From Pleurostoma richardsiae (lineage: Eukaryota > Ascomycota > Sordariomycetes > Calosphaeriales > Pleurostomataceae), in the NCBI GenBank assembly GCA_030052745.1, contig JANBVO010000003.1, positions 1,054,001-1,118,000 on the forward strand: DNA of 64,000 bases, in the 5' to 3' direction. The translations under genes and the position numbers were made by a program. The first letter of the stretch is position 1. Each line of letters begins with the position of its first letter. The notes under the pieces were generated by a model. The model searched no databases. It saw nothing but the letters and a program-made list of their open reading frames with translations, and was not told where the DNA came from. This document shows positions 10,372 through 20,933 of the stretch, piece after piece.

Positions 10372-12761
10372 CGTGGCCGCTTTAACACCTCTCGCTCACG
10401 GGGAGCGAGGTCTCCGACAGAATGCTACGGGTGCGGGCTCAGCACGACCGGAGATCACTGTTCTCGTCGTTGTCGGTATGTTCCGGACTTTGGTTGGGGG
10501 ACGGACTGCGGTGCGCAGAGGAGAGAAATAGTGTTGTCGCGGAGGTCGGCACCAAGCTACGACGTGTGCATTGCGACAAGCAGCGTGGGCAGATGTGCTA
10601 TATTCGGTCGCCGCGTTTCGGCTCAATGCTGATCGACGGTTTCGACAGGGCTGCCGCAAGTGGAAGGGCTGCGGGAGCTGGGGCTGTTTCCAGAACCAGG
10701 TTACGCAGAGCGGCTGAAGGCGCCGGCGCGGTCTCAGGGAGCGGGAGGTGCAGAGGGTATTTCACTGAGAGATAGATAAGGAGTGAAGATATTGGAGATG
10801 TGAACCGAAGGAATGGCAGCTTGCACAGGCGGGCAAGAGTCGAGGCAGGAGGAAGAATAAAATAAGCGGCACTTCGTTTAAGGTGGGAGAGACGAGAGGG
10901 AGACCGAGCGCATCGTCTCCAACAAATTGTGGAGGGGGAACGGTTAGAGCCACTTGGTCCAAGTCTTAGGCACGTCTAGCGCGGCACCCCTCTCTGTTCC
11001 GGGGTCCTTCGTGCGCTTGCTTCACCTCGGGGGGGTCCCTCTGTATGCAAGGTACGGAATACGGAATACGCACACCATAGTGTAGTTAATCTGATAGGGG
11101 GGTCACTTGTTGTTTACATTCGTTGCCTTTCTTCCGCTTACAATCTACGCGCGGCATATCACAGGCTCAGGTTCTTCTCGGCCTGCGCTGTCCCCTCCGC
11201 ACAACCGCCATCATCATCCAGTCCTGGACTGCAGGTCGACTCTGTGCGACCTGGAGTCACACAGTGCCGGTGGAGTCCGCCGTTCTGCAGTGGCGGGGGA
11301 TCATGGCACGGCATTTCCGACTCCTGGACGGTGAATCACGGAGGTTCAGGGAGGCATCCAGCAACTCGCCAGTCGGCTAGGTCGTCAGGCGGAAGAGCCT
11401 TTCGGCGCGCATGACGGTTTACGATGGGTTCCATCACCGCTAAAAGATGATCGGCTGCCGTATTTTCTTGGCGGAGAAGCCCTTCGTTTTGGATTCTCCC
11501 CGCTGGACGAGCCTGCCTACCCGCTTTTCCACTCGGCATTGAGATCACTTTCCGAGTCAGTTCCTGGGTCGCACACGTTCTCCAGGGCAGTGTATCAAAA
11601 CTCCCAGCGCCGCTCTGCGATTGGGCCAGCGCATAACCCCTTGCTCGCTTGCAGGGGTCTGAGAAGTGGCACCCCGGGAACAACCAAGCTCAGGGTCACA
11701 GCATCAAGCAACAGCCAGAAGAGAACCCTTGTGATGTCAGCTTCTTCCTCGAAGCTCCTCCTTCCATCATTCCATGGGGAGACGTGCCGCGCTGTTCCGT
11801 TGTTCAGACGACGGGTGATCTGTCGTGAGCTACATGCATAGGGCTTGCCCAGGCGTACCGGTTCCAAGGTTGCCGCTGTAAGCCTGTAACCTTACATCGG
11901 GCAAAGGAACGCCAGAGCTGTCATCCCTGAGGCTGCATGACGGCAGCTTCCGGTCGAGGCTTCGGCGTTACTGCGCACAAAATACGCCGTAGCTTGTTGG
12001 TCAAAGGTCCCAGCATGTCAATTGTTGCCACTCAGGAGGCCTCGAGGCTGAGATGGCCTTTGTCCCGTTATCGCGAAGCTGTTGAACCGACGTCACGGTG
12101 GATGTGGTGTGGAGAGACCAGGTGCCAGCGGGAGGCTGTGTCGCCGAGTACGAGAGCACTCTAAGGACCCCAGCCCGGCCGAGAAACGGGTTGTTCGGCC
12201 TATTCCAACGTCAAGCAGCAATACAAGTGTCGTTACTGGCGATGACTAGCGCACGAATGCGATCCCTTGATGAACAGGCCCCTTTTCTTGCCGCGACTAA
12301 GCCACAATCTTGCCGTTCGAGGTGTGGAAGCTCCAGTGGATTTTCCAGCCTCGCAGCTGGGGGGCGATCGCGGGCTGTTGGACGGTTCGGCCAGTCAGAT
12401 TGCCAGCCACACATCCCATGATCAGAGTCCGAGACGACAGCCAATTCTGTACTACGTGTACGCATACTTGTAGAACTACCTGAGAAGTGTACGGAGAGCT
12501 CCGACCAGGTATCTAGATAGAATATCGTCATCAGCAGTGTCCAGTTCCTCAGTGACGAATTTACAAGCCTCATGAGACAGTGCCTGAAGAATCCTGGCAG
12601 AAATGAGGTGTAAATAATGTTAAACGGAGGTGCCAACGGCCGATGAGCCGAATCTGCCACTAGCGACCGCCTTTACGAACTGAGAGCTCATACAGATGAA
12701 GCTGGCATGTCCAGAACAATCGTAGCCTGGAAATCAACCGAATTCTTTTCTACCTCCAACG
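10372..12761. other. Long divergent intergenic region (Skt5/Chs4 and Cbp4 promoters)
   Basis: These 2390 bp lie between two head-to-head genes and should hold both promoters and 5' UTRs. A short tandem of TACGGAA units sits at 11053-11070. Open frames up to about 150 codons occur, but several frames overlap at once and none resembles a protein family, so I treat them as chance. Confidence 0.45.
11053..11070. repeat. Short tandem repeat, TACGGAA x about 2.5
   Basis: The 7-bp unit TACGGAA is repeated twice and followed by TACG. It lies in the promoter-side intergenic region of the Skt5/Chs4-type gene. No function is known to me. Confidence 0.7.
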
Positions 12762-13244
12762 ATGGCGCGGGGAAAGACAAATTGGCTCCTTTGGGGCAAG
12801 ATGCTCATCGGGTTGGTCGAAGAAACTCTCTTGTCAGGCCGTGTGTGATGCTGACCATTTTTTCCAGCGGCGCCGTGCTCTGTGTTGGCGGGCCGGCTCT
12901 CACAGTGTGGCTGAGGCCCACGGACGAGGAGCTGTTCATGAAGTACAACCCGGAGCTCCAGAAGAAGAGCCTGGAGAACAGATTCGAGAAGCAAAAAGAC
13001 TTCGATGACTTCGTCAACAAGCTGAAGGAGTACTCTAAGTCCGACAAGCCAAGTACGTTCCCCGCCCTCAAGGTCTGAAGCCCCTTTACTGACGACGCTC
13101 TCAGTATGGTTTGTGCAAGCTGAGGAAGCCAGGGCGCAGCAGGAGGCAAAACGCCAGCAGACAATCAAGCTGGTGGATGAAGAAAGGGCGCGGAGGGAGG
13201 CGATGAGGAAAGAGGCAGGCTTGCCGGCGAAAACGGATGGATGA
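12762..13244 (+). CDS. cbp4: Cbp4-type assembly factor for cytochrome bc1 complex
   Basis: Small single-pass inner mitochondrial membrane protein required for cytochrome b synthesis and assembly (Cbp4 family). Three exons: 12762-12811, 12868-13052, 13105-13244, giving 124 aa. The start [18 protein letters not shown] leads into the one TM helix, [15 protein letters not shown], followed by the conserved [20 protein letters not shown] and [19 protein letters not shown]. The tail is a charged, probably coiled helix rich in E, R, Q and K. Intron 1 has an unusual GTTGGT donor but a good CTGAC branch and CCAG acceptor, and removing it joins the TM helix exactly. Intron 2 uses GTACGT. An upstream in-frame ATG at 12707 is rejected because it would destroy the family N-terminus. 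Confidence 0.92.
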
Positions 13245-14066
13245 GCGCGGAGCCCGAGTTGCTCCTTACGCTCTGTACGATACTGTATCATAGCCAAACG
13301 GTGTTACGGTTACGGGTTGGGCCTGTCGGATTCGGATTATGGATTCTGTAGCATAAAGATATTCGATCATGCAACGATGGCAGGCATGGAGCAGAGCCGC
13401 CTTGATGCCTGCGCTGTCTCTCATGAGCTTTCCTGAGAGCGAGGAAGAATCGAGCAGCAGTCTCAAGTTGAGACTCAATGTCACCTTCGACCATGTCATA
13501 GCAAATGTACAGAGAGTAGGAGTCCTTGACTGCGTACACTTGCTCTTTCATACCTACCGACAGGTACGTTGGTGAGAAAAGATCACCTATATCTAGGGTA
13601 ACAGAAGGATCAGCCCTTCTTGCTCAACATTGCAGCGCATCCTCATCTCGTTCCTGCCGTTTTCGGCACCTGCCAGCCCGGATCCACCGTCCTGTCGAAG
13701 AAACTTGGGGGTGGTCCGTGCACCACGAATTTGGCGGGGACGAGGCAGTGAAGGAAAATTGATCTTGCGGGCTTGAATTCTCTTGGCGCACAAAATCTCC
13801 CTCCATTGCGGCTCTAAGCAAAGCTCACCGTCACCGGCCTATCACATCCACGACATACCCAGCGACATAGCGACGGTGAGTCCCCCGTTCCGGTCGAGAA
13901 ATGCGGCTCCCGTGGCTCTCGAGGCGCAGTCCTGAGCTCAGGAGCTGGATCAGCGTCGCAGCGTGACTGACAGCCCTTGCGCTACAGGCGGTACCTGTAC
14001 AACCACCCGACTTCCCCGCAGAACCCTTCTCGACTTCTCTCCATCCTCATCTTCGAAACAGACACC
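13245..14066. other. Intergenic region with possible 5' UTR intron of the NAC-beta gene
   Basis: This lies between cbp4 and the NAC-beta gene on the same strand. A GTGAGT donor at 13876 and a CTACAG acceptor ending at 13987, with GTGACTGACAG nearby as a branch region, would make a 112-nt intron in the 5' UTR of the downstream gene. I see no other feature. Confidence 0.35.
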
Positions 14067-14790
14067 ATGGCCGACGTCCAGGAGCGCCTCAAGAAGCTCG
14101 GTGCTAGCGCACGGATTGGTATGTGTGCCTCAGGTGGAATGCGGTCCCGGAAGTGAAAGTCAATTGCTAACATATTTCTGTAGGGTACGTATACTACGAT
14201 TCCGACCCGCCTACGATCAACAACTTCTCGATTTCCTCGGCTGCACATTGAACCATAGCAATTGGACGAAGGGCTAACATGGGAATACCAGTGGCAAGGG
14301 TACCCCCCGGAGAAAGGTCAAGCGGACCCCTCAGCGGTCCGGCACCGACGACAAGAAGCTCCAGCAGTCGCTGAAGAAGCTCAACGTCCAGCCCATCCAG
14401 GCCATCGAGGAGGTGAACATGTTCAAGAGCGACGGCAATGTCATCCACTTCGCGGCTCCCAAGGGTATGGAAATCCACCGCTGCCGTCCTCCTACCAGGG
14501 GGACCGCAGTCTGTTAGCTTGAGGCCCCGGTGACTAATGCCGTGATCAACATAGTTCACGCCGCGGTGCAGTCGAACACCTTCGCCATCTACGGCAACGG
14601 TGAGGACAAGGAGCTGACCGAGCTCGTCCCCGGTATCCTGAACCAGCTCGGCCCCGATTCGCTGGCCTCCCTGCGCAAGCTGGCCGAGAGCTACCAGAGC
14701 ATGCAGAAGGGTGAGGGCGAGAAGGAGGCTGACGATGACGACATCCCCGACCTGGTCGCTGGCGAGAACTTTGAGAGCAAGGTGGAGTAG
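14067..14790 (+). CDS. egd1: Nascent polypeptide-associated complex beta subunit (NAC-beta, Egd1/BTF3), with a one-base exon
   Basis: Ribosome-bound NAC subunit that, with NAC-alpha, shields nascent chains at the tunnel exit. Exons: 14067-14118, 14184-14184, 14292-14464, 14555-14790, giving 153 aa. The sequence reads [18 protein letters not shown], then [11 protein letters not shown] (the conserved basic ribosome-binding motif), then the NAC domain with [37 protein letters not shown] and [17 protein letters not shown], and an acidic tail ending [11 protein letters not shown]. The Gly-Gly before KGTP needs G (14118) + G (14184) + T (14292). Introns 14119-14183 (GTATGT...GCTAAC...TAG) and 14185-14291 (GTACGT...GCTAAC...CAG) are each complete, so base 14184 alone is an exon. 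Intron 3 is 14465-14554. No other splice choice I tried keeps both frame and motif. Confidence 0.93.
14119..14291 (+). other. Twin intron with a single-nucleotide exon at 14184
   Basis: Two back-to-back spliceosomal introns of 65 and 107 nt are separated by one G. Each has its own canonical donor (GTATGT; GTACGT), GCTAAC branch site and AG acceptor. Removing both gives ATT GGT GGC AAG, which restores the conserved RIGGKGTP of NAC-beta. Removing the whole block as one intron would lose one base and shift the frame. It resembles the fungal stwintron class, but here the inner junction falls one base outside the second donor. Confidence 0.85.
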
Positions 14791-15131
14791 GGTCGTCGCC
14801 GACGTCTTTGGTTGTGAGTCAGCGGTCAACGGGGAGCGTGAGAGCGGAAGGGAGCAGCAGCAAGGTTGAGGGCAGAATCGAGGTGTTGTTATAAAAATGG
14901 CACTGGGCAATCAACAGGGTCGGCTGGATGTTTGGTACATCATCTGCAATGGAGGGGGCCGGCCATCCGGACCGGCGTAAAGAACATAAAGTTAACCCTC
15001 AAGCTGCATTTACTGCGTCAACTTGGTTTGGCGTCCCGGCAAACAGTCTATTCCATTCTCATATTCAACGTCTGTGGTCGCTGTCGCGGCCTGTCACTCC
15101 AGGAATCTCAGCGTTGCCCGAGGCTTGCGGA
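14791..15131. other. Convergent 3' region between NAC-beta and Tad1 genes
   Basis: These 341 bp lie between two convergent stop codons and should carry both 3' UTRs. I see nothing else. Confidence 0.45.
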
Positions 15132-16595
15132 TCACTGTTTTGAATTGCCCTGGACACCTAAACTGAAGCCGCTGTCCCCCGAGTTGCGAAGCCAGCCATT
15201 CAACGCCTCCTGTCTTGCCTCTGATTTCACCCTCCTCCTCCCGGCTAGGAGCTCTCCATCTTTAACATCGTCATACGTCGCCGAGCTGAGCAGGGTCTGG
15301 GCCTCACTAGAGAACTCGCCCGATAAACTAGCAACTTCCAAGACCTTAGTCCACATTGCCCTCCTCGAGGTAAGACTAGCCCCCCGGGGATCTGACTGCT
15401 TTCGCCCCTGCAAGACGCCATTTATCAGCCCCTCCTCCATGCCGTGAGCCGTCCAGGCAACGGCGAGGTTGCTAGCCGCCACTTTCTCCCCCGGCCGCAG
15501 GCTCTGGCGGGAGTAGCTGAACTCCTGGGCGGTGGTCCGGACCTCGAACGGCACGAACGAGTAGCCGCCCGGCCACGACCTCCCCCGCACGGGACCCATC
15601 CGGCCGTCAGGCGAGAACGCCCGCTGGCATCCCGTCGCCGAGTACTGTGACTCAGGGAGGACGAGCGACCTGATGTAGGCGGCCTCCGGCGATACCAGGA
15701 GGGAGGTCAGCGAGCTGAGCAGCGAGGTGCACTGCTTGAGGGCTATCTTGTCCGAGCACGACTTGGACAGTGTGGGTGGTGCGTCGCCGCGCGCCGGCTT
15801 GCGGCGGACGATGCCCAGCTGGGAGAAGAAACCCCGGCCGGGGAGCGACACGTCGCCCGCATCGGAGCCGTCGGCGGCTGCGGGCGGCGTCTCCCAGGGC
15901 GAGGCGTCCTCCTGGGCTGCCATGGTCAGTTCCATGCTCGCATCTCCGCCTGCTCTTACGTGTTAGCAGACTTCACCTCCGGAAATGGTTGAGTTAGGAA
16001 AGAAGGAGAAGTATCGTACATGGTGCTTCCGAGCAGTACATATGCAGGGTCACATCGTCCCTCCAGGCGAACGGCTGGCCGTACCAGGCCTCCTCTTCAC
16101 GGCTGATCTCCTCCCCGCTCCGACGGCGAAGATACCGCGATGGCTCATCGGTCACGGCGGTCCTCTTGCATTCTTCCAAGACAAAGTGGTTGAATGCGCG
16201 GATAGCTAGAACTTCAGCATGCCAGTCGTGGAGGACTGAGCCATTAGCAGCTGGAATCTTTGCCGCGGGAAGGCATTTCATGCCTGTGCTATAGTTCGGG
16301 GTCAGCTATCAGACATGATAGTCGGTAGTGGGATGTACGTACGCCAGAGCTAAGCATTTCATGGACCCATCGCCACCTGTAAAGTTGCCAGACAGGTCAG
16401 AGAAGGAAGTCAGAGTCTCCTGGGTGACCCATGAGTTTTACCTCTCGCAACGATACCGCTGAGAGGAACCCATTCACGAGTTCCATTGTCTCTCACTGTT
16501 GGCTTCCTCTTTGGCGGAAGCTTGTCGAACTGTTCTAAGACGAGACATGCTATGGCGTCCGCTTCGGGGGTCCTTGAGGTTGTTGCCGTTTTCAT
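15132..16595 (-). CDS. tad1: tRNA-specific adenosine deaminase (Tad1/ADAT1 family)
   Basis: Predicted to convert A37 to inosine in tRNA-Ala, the known reaction of Tad1. Four exons: 16595-16442, 16376-16343, 16288-16020, 15949-15132, giving 424 aa. The A-to-I deaminase core is complete: GGDGSMKCLALATGMKCLP; then DWHAEVLAIRAF with zinc ligand His86 and catalytic Glu88; then MYCSEAPCGGDASM with Cys153; then SKSCSDKIA with Cys218. The 34-nt exon 2 supplies part of the ALATG segment, and all junctions restore family sequence. The insert between the two cysteine motifs (about residues 160-210) is low complexity, as in many fungal forms. I chose the ATG at 16595 because family-like sequence begins there; an upstream in-frame ATG near 16727 would add an unlike segment. 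Convergent with NAC-beta, divergent from L24. Confidence 0.88.
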
Positions 16596-17128
16596 GTGAA
16601 TCTGACTGATACGGAAATGAGGACGTGTACCACAGCACCTTCCGGCCTTACTACGTCGAACCAATGAACTTAGGCAGGACAGAAACGTAGATGATGGAAT
16701 AGGAGCTGTGGGAATCGCGTAGTGCATGCCGGGGAGAGGTTCTCTCGGGTAGTCGAGCTAGGCCGCAAGTTACACCTCATACTTGGCAGGCCGAATATTG
16801 AATTTTATAGTAACAGAAGCAGCGTCTCTGTAATCAATCATGATGCGACACTGAATTACTGTTCATCGCATGAGTTTTCCGACATTCGTTTCCCTTCATT
16901 ACACGAAGTTCTCTAACCCTAACCCGTGTTCATTAGCCACAAGAGGCAAGCCACATTAGCTTGTTTACGCCTGAGGCAGCAACTTTTTTTCCAGCAGCAT
17001 CGGTCCAGTCAGTGTCACGGGAACAGCCCTATCCAGAAGCGCACACGAAATTTAGCGAAAATCGACTGCGACGTAGAAAGTTCACCTCGACATCAAGGAA
17101 CAATCGGCACCACCACGACACCGACAAA
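16596..17128. promoter_or_regulatory. Divergent promoter region of Tad1 and L24 genes
   Basis: These 533 bp separate two head-to-head genes. The clearest element is a telomere-like repeat at 16913-16925, listed separately. A pyrimidine-rich stretch around 16981-16995 could be near the L24 transcription start. No coding exon is evident. Confidence 0.5.
16913..16925 (+). promoter_or_regulatory. Telobox-like element CTAACCCTAACCC upstream of ribosomal protein L24
   Basis: Two adjoining telomere-type units lie about 204 bp before the L24 start. Such ACCCTAA elements are known in ribosomal protein promoters of several fungi, where telobox-Myb factors of the Tbf1 type bind them. Use in this organism is inferred. 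Confidence 0.5.
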
Positions 17129-17887
17129 ATGAGAACGTACGACGATACCTTCTCCGGCCAGCGGATCTACCCCGGCAAGGTACGATATTATATCCCACGA
17201 CTTTCTTTCCCAATGGTTTCGGGTGGTGGATGGGGTCCGGCAAGAGAGGGGCGAAGGTCTTTTCTCATCTGGCGCCAGCCATCAACCATCGAGGCCATGA
17301 AACGAGAGATGCATCACGCGAGCAGGAAATCGAGGGCATACATTGCTGACGGTTCTGTGGTTATAGGGTAAGCTGTACGTCCGTGGCGACAGCAAGATCT
17401 TCCGATTCCAGAACGGCAAATCCGAGTCCCTCTTCCTGCAGCGCAAGAACCCCCGCCGCATTGCCTGGACCGTCCTCTACCGCCGACAGCACAAGAAGGG
17501 TATCTCTGAGGTACGCATCGAACACCGGAAACCAGCGTGGCGCGCCGGATGAGCCCCCCTCGAGAGGGCGGGAAGACCGGAGGCTAACAACCAGTGCAGG
17601 AGGTCGCCAAGAAGCGCACCCGGAGAACCGTCAAGGCGCAGCGAGCCATCGTCGGCGCGTCCCTCGATGTGATCAAGGAGAAGCGGACGATGCGGCCCGA
17701 GGCGCGCTCCGCCGCCCGCCTGGCTGCCATCAAGGAGAGCAAGGACAAGAAGGCCGAGGCCGCCGCCGCGAAGAAGGCCGAGAAGGCCAAGAACGCCGCC
17801 CTGGCGTCCAAGGGACAGACCCAGCGGGCTATCAGCAAGCAGGGTGCGAAGGGTGCGCCGGTGAAGGTCGCTGCGAAGAGCCGCTAA
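17129..17887 (+). CDS. 60S ribosomal protein L24 (eL24)
   Basis: Large-subunit ribosomal protein. Three exons: 17129-17179, 17367-17510, 17600-17887, giving 160 aa, the usual length for a fungal L24. The N-terminal L24e domain reads [37 protein letters not shown] and [20 protein letters not shown], then [19 protein letters not shown]. The C-terminal half is lysine/alanine-rich and helical, as in the family. The first intron is 187 nt, long for this window and typical of ribosomal protein genes, with a TTGCTGAC branch. The upstream region carries a telobox-like element. A run of CTG repeats (about 17918-17939) lies just after the stop. Confidence 0.96.
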
Positions 17888-18270
17888 GTTGCGTGACTTC
17901 TTGCTTTGGCTGGTGGGGGGATTGCTGCTGCTGCTGCTGGTGGATGTTCAAGGGACGGAGTCGGGTTCTCTTTACGTGTTTAACGCCTTGGACGGATTTC
18001 TTCGAACTGAAACGTCTGATAAAAATGGGCTGGTTGCATGGAATCCTACATTCGGGGGACTCGAGAGACTGGCACGGGGTAGCTCATAGAAATGACAGCC
18101 TGTGCATTCGCCGACCATATACGCTCTGCAGACACTGAAGAAGCTCCAGTAAAACAACGTTGTGAACTTGAACAGTCTCAATACGAGGGTGGATTGAGGA
18201 TTCGTTCTATATTAAATCTACGGCCTTCTAATCACGTAGTCCTCTAATAAGCCAATGTCGGTCCCTCGTC
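17888..18270. other. Convergent 3' region between L24 and peroxiredoxin genes
   Basis: The region holds the two 3' UTRs. A (GCT)n run lies at about 17918-17939 in the L24 3' UTR. No gene is seen. Confidence 0.45.
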
Positions 18271-18962
18271 TTACAGCTTGCTTAAGACCGCATCAACGCC
18301 AGAAACATCAAGAGCACCCATAGCAGTCTCCTTCTCGGCATATGTAACCTTGCCATGGTCGACGATCAGGGCGTACCGCGCAGTCCTGTCTCCCGCGTAC
18401 CAGCCGATGGGCTTAGAGAACTTCAGACCGTCATCCGACATGAAGAGCTTCTCAAAATGTCAGCAAACTACTCTTTCTTTGAACGCCCATACTGATGCTA
18501 TGAAGAGCTGACGGGGGCCACTTACGGTGTAGTCGTCCTGCACGCCGTTGGCCTTGCCCCAGGCGCTCATGACGAAGGCGTCGTTGTACGCGATGATGAT
18601 CAGGTTGTCGACGCCCTTGGCCTTGAGCTCCTCCTTCTTCTCCAGGAAGCCGGGCAGGTGGCGCTCCGTGCAGGTCGGGGTGAAGGCGCCGGGCACCGCC
18701 ACGACAACGACCTTCTTGTTCTTGAACTCTGGAAGAGGGGACAAGCGCCTGTTAGTCTTCAGGAAGCTCCGTGGGATTGGGTTTTCTGCTGCTCAGGATC
18801 AATTTGTAAGGTATGGCGGCGTTCCTCACCTTTGCTGGCATCGTACTTGATGGGGAGGCCGCAGGCGCCAAGGGAGGCCTTCTCCGGCGTGTAGGGGATG
18901 TAGGTGAAGGTGACGCCCTCCGGGAAGCTGTCACCGGCCTTGAGGGGAGTTGCGACGGACAT
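18271..18962 (-). CDS. Peroxiredoxin-5 type (Prx5/PMP20-like) with SKL peroxisomal signal
   Basis: Thiol peroxidase that reduces hydrogen peroxide and alkyl hydroperoxides. Three exons: 18962-18830, 18728-18526, 18447-18271, giving 170 aa. The peroxidatic motif [17 protein letters not shown] places the active Cys at residue 64, followed by [18 protein letters not shown] and [17 protein letters not shown], typical of the atypical Prx5 class. The protein ends VLSKL, a textbook type 1 peroxisomal targeting signal, so the peroxisome matrix is the likely site; this agrees with the PMP20 branch. The N-terminus shows no presequence. Splice donors are GTGAGG and GTAAGT. It is convergent with L24 and divergent from the DUF1348 gene. 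Confidence 0.93.
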
Positions 18963-20209
18963 CTTGACAGTAGTATTATTCTTCGCTGGAGATTCGTGTA
19001 ACACTAGGTATTTTGAGGTGTTTCTCAAAAATCCGGGTTTGAGGCTGTCACAGGTTGTCACGGTGGTCTTTATATCGTAGCTGCTCACGAATTGTGTAGA
19101 TCCCTCACGGAGAGTTTCAAACTACCGAGCATTATACTTGCCTGTATGCCCCGCCACCGACGTTGGGGACGCCGGTGCCGGCCACCTCACCAAGCCATAA
19201 AGGTATCCGCAGGGTCTGCGGAATTCAGGAGAAACTGACAGATCCGGACTCCACCAGGCTCTCGGCATCGCCCATGAGTATTGCATAATCTGGGTGATAG
19301 GCCGAGGCCAAGAGCATCGAGGCCACTTTTTGTTTCCTCATCAACGATCAGTTGCGAAGAAAAGCATCAAAGCCTGGTCCGTCCTCGGCCAAGGTCTTTG
19401 GAATCAAGTCTGCGGGCTACGCAAGTCGTATATACGAAGCTGCCCGGGTGTGCGCCCTGCCGGAGCAGTGAATCAGTCATCGCCTAACCCCGAAACTTGA
19501 CGACTCAAGTGTCCATGTACTTGACGTGGTAACCTGAGTCAGCCACGAGCACAGCGGGTATGTAGAACATTGAGTGTCCCTTGAGGGAAGGTCGACATGA
19601 GGTTTCAACTTATAAAAGCCTCCATATCTGACTAAGGGAAAGGCCTGGGGGTCCTGCAAATATGTACATCGTGCAATGATGCAGAGAAAATAATTCCTTC
19701 CACGTAAGACCCTTACGCAAGAGCCGCAACCGTGAGATCTTTATTTCCTCTGCCATAAAGTGAAGAGGTCAGATGGGACGTCATGTACTGTATCCCCCGC
19801 TTTGCTGACTCACACCATCCTCGTATGGCGCTGTCGCTATCCTCGTTTCTGGGGCTTCGTAAAGCCCTGTCCAACCCCAGAACGCTGGCTACGACATTCT
19901 CATGGTCGCTGACAAGGTAGAAAGCACTGTAGGCTAACTATTCAGGCGGGAAGCAGAGCGGAAAGGCGTACTGACATGGCGGGTCGACATACCGAACAGG
20001 AGATGATTCAGACCCCGACTAACAAGCTCTCACTCATGTTGGCCCACCTCGGGGTTTGCTTGTCAAAATATCTTCATTTAACGTGTATATAATGAGATTG
20101 CGGCACCTTTCCTTGGCGAGACAAATCCAATATCATAGAAACGCTTTCGAGTAACAAGTCAAAGGATCAAATCGTCCATTAGCAGAGCACAGGCTTTCCA
20201 CAATCCAAA
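18963..20209. other. Divergent intergenic region, peroxiredoxin and DUF1348 genes
   Basis: These 1247 bp sit between head-to-head starts and must include both promoters. No open frame here looks like coding sequence and I see no strong repeat. Confidence 0.45.
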
Positions 20210-20933
20210 ATGGCCGAGTCCAAGCCTCCTTTCCCTCCCTTCACTCTCGAGACCGCCCAGATCAAGGTCAAGGCAGCCCAGGATGCCTGGAATACCAAGT
20301 GTGTCGCCCCACGCAAGATGCGTCTTTCTCATTACCGCTTAGCAGAGCTGGGCTGACCAGAGACGGCTCGTACAGGAACCCGGCGGGCGTGAAGATGGCT
20401 TACACGCCCGACTCCATCTGGCGGAATCGCGGCACCTTCATCCAGGGCCGCGACGAGATCCAGGAGTTCCTGACCAAGAAGTGGATCAGAGAGAAGGAGT
20501 ACAGGCTGCGCAAGGAGCTTTTCGCCTTCACTGACAACAAGGTGCGGAAGGCCCGTCAGCAGCACGGTATCCCGTCAACTGCGTCCCATGCTCGTCAAGG
20601 AGGGCCGCTGGGCGGGGGAGACAAACACATTGAGACTCGTTCTCTACCTGTTCCTACGGCTGCCATAACGAGCCGGTACTGTGAGACTCGGAGAGTAACT
20701 AGCTAACGATTCACTGAAACACACAGATTGCAGTGCAGTTCTGGTACGAGTGGCACGACGACGACGGCCAGTGGTGGAGGACGTACGGGCTCGAGGACTG
20801 GACGTTCGCGGACAACGGGCTGATGAGGAAGAGGCAGATGAGCGGGAACGACGTAAAGATCACCCCTGAGGAGAGGTGGTACAAGGACGGCGTCGACGTC
20901 AACACGGTCGAGATCAGCGAGAAGCACTGGTAA
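20210..20933 (+). CDS. DUF1348 / SnoaL-like NTF2-fold protein
   Basis: Small cytosolic protein of the DUF1348 family, which has an NTF2-like fold; the substrate is unknown. Three exons: 20210-20298, 20376-20541, 20727-20933, giving 153 aa. Family features are clear: KVKAAQDAWNTKNPAGVKMA, AYTPDSIWRNRGTFIQGRDE, FLTKKWIREKEYRLRKELFAF, IAVQFWYEWHDDDGQWWRTY and WTFADNGLMRKRQMSGND. The N-terminal tract after the start is Pro/Phe-rich. The second intron is 185 nt. No function beyond the fold can be read from the sequence. It stands alone, followed by a 4.4-kb gene-poor stretch. Confidence 0.9.

Noticed and set aside
10165-10632. A 155-aa plus-strand frame over the start of the Skt5/Chs4 gene
   Set aside because: It is antisense to the low-complexity Gly/Pro/Gln exon and has no family resemblance.
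12707-12761. An earlier ATG for Cbp4 at 12707
   Set aside because: It needs read-through of the intron at 12812 and loses the [19 protein letters not shown]-terminus.
16595-16727. An earlier start for Tad1 at 16727
   Set aside because: The added residues are unlike the family and the region fits a 5' UTR better.
17361-17376. A second one-base exon in L24: TTATAG, G, then GTAAGC
   Set aside because: The bases after the acceptor read GGT AAG CTG, the conserved Gly-Lys-Leu, so the GTAAGC is coding and not a donor.
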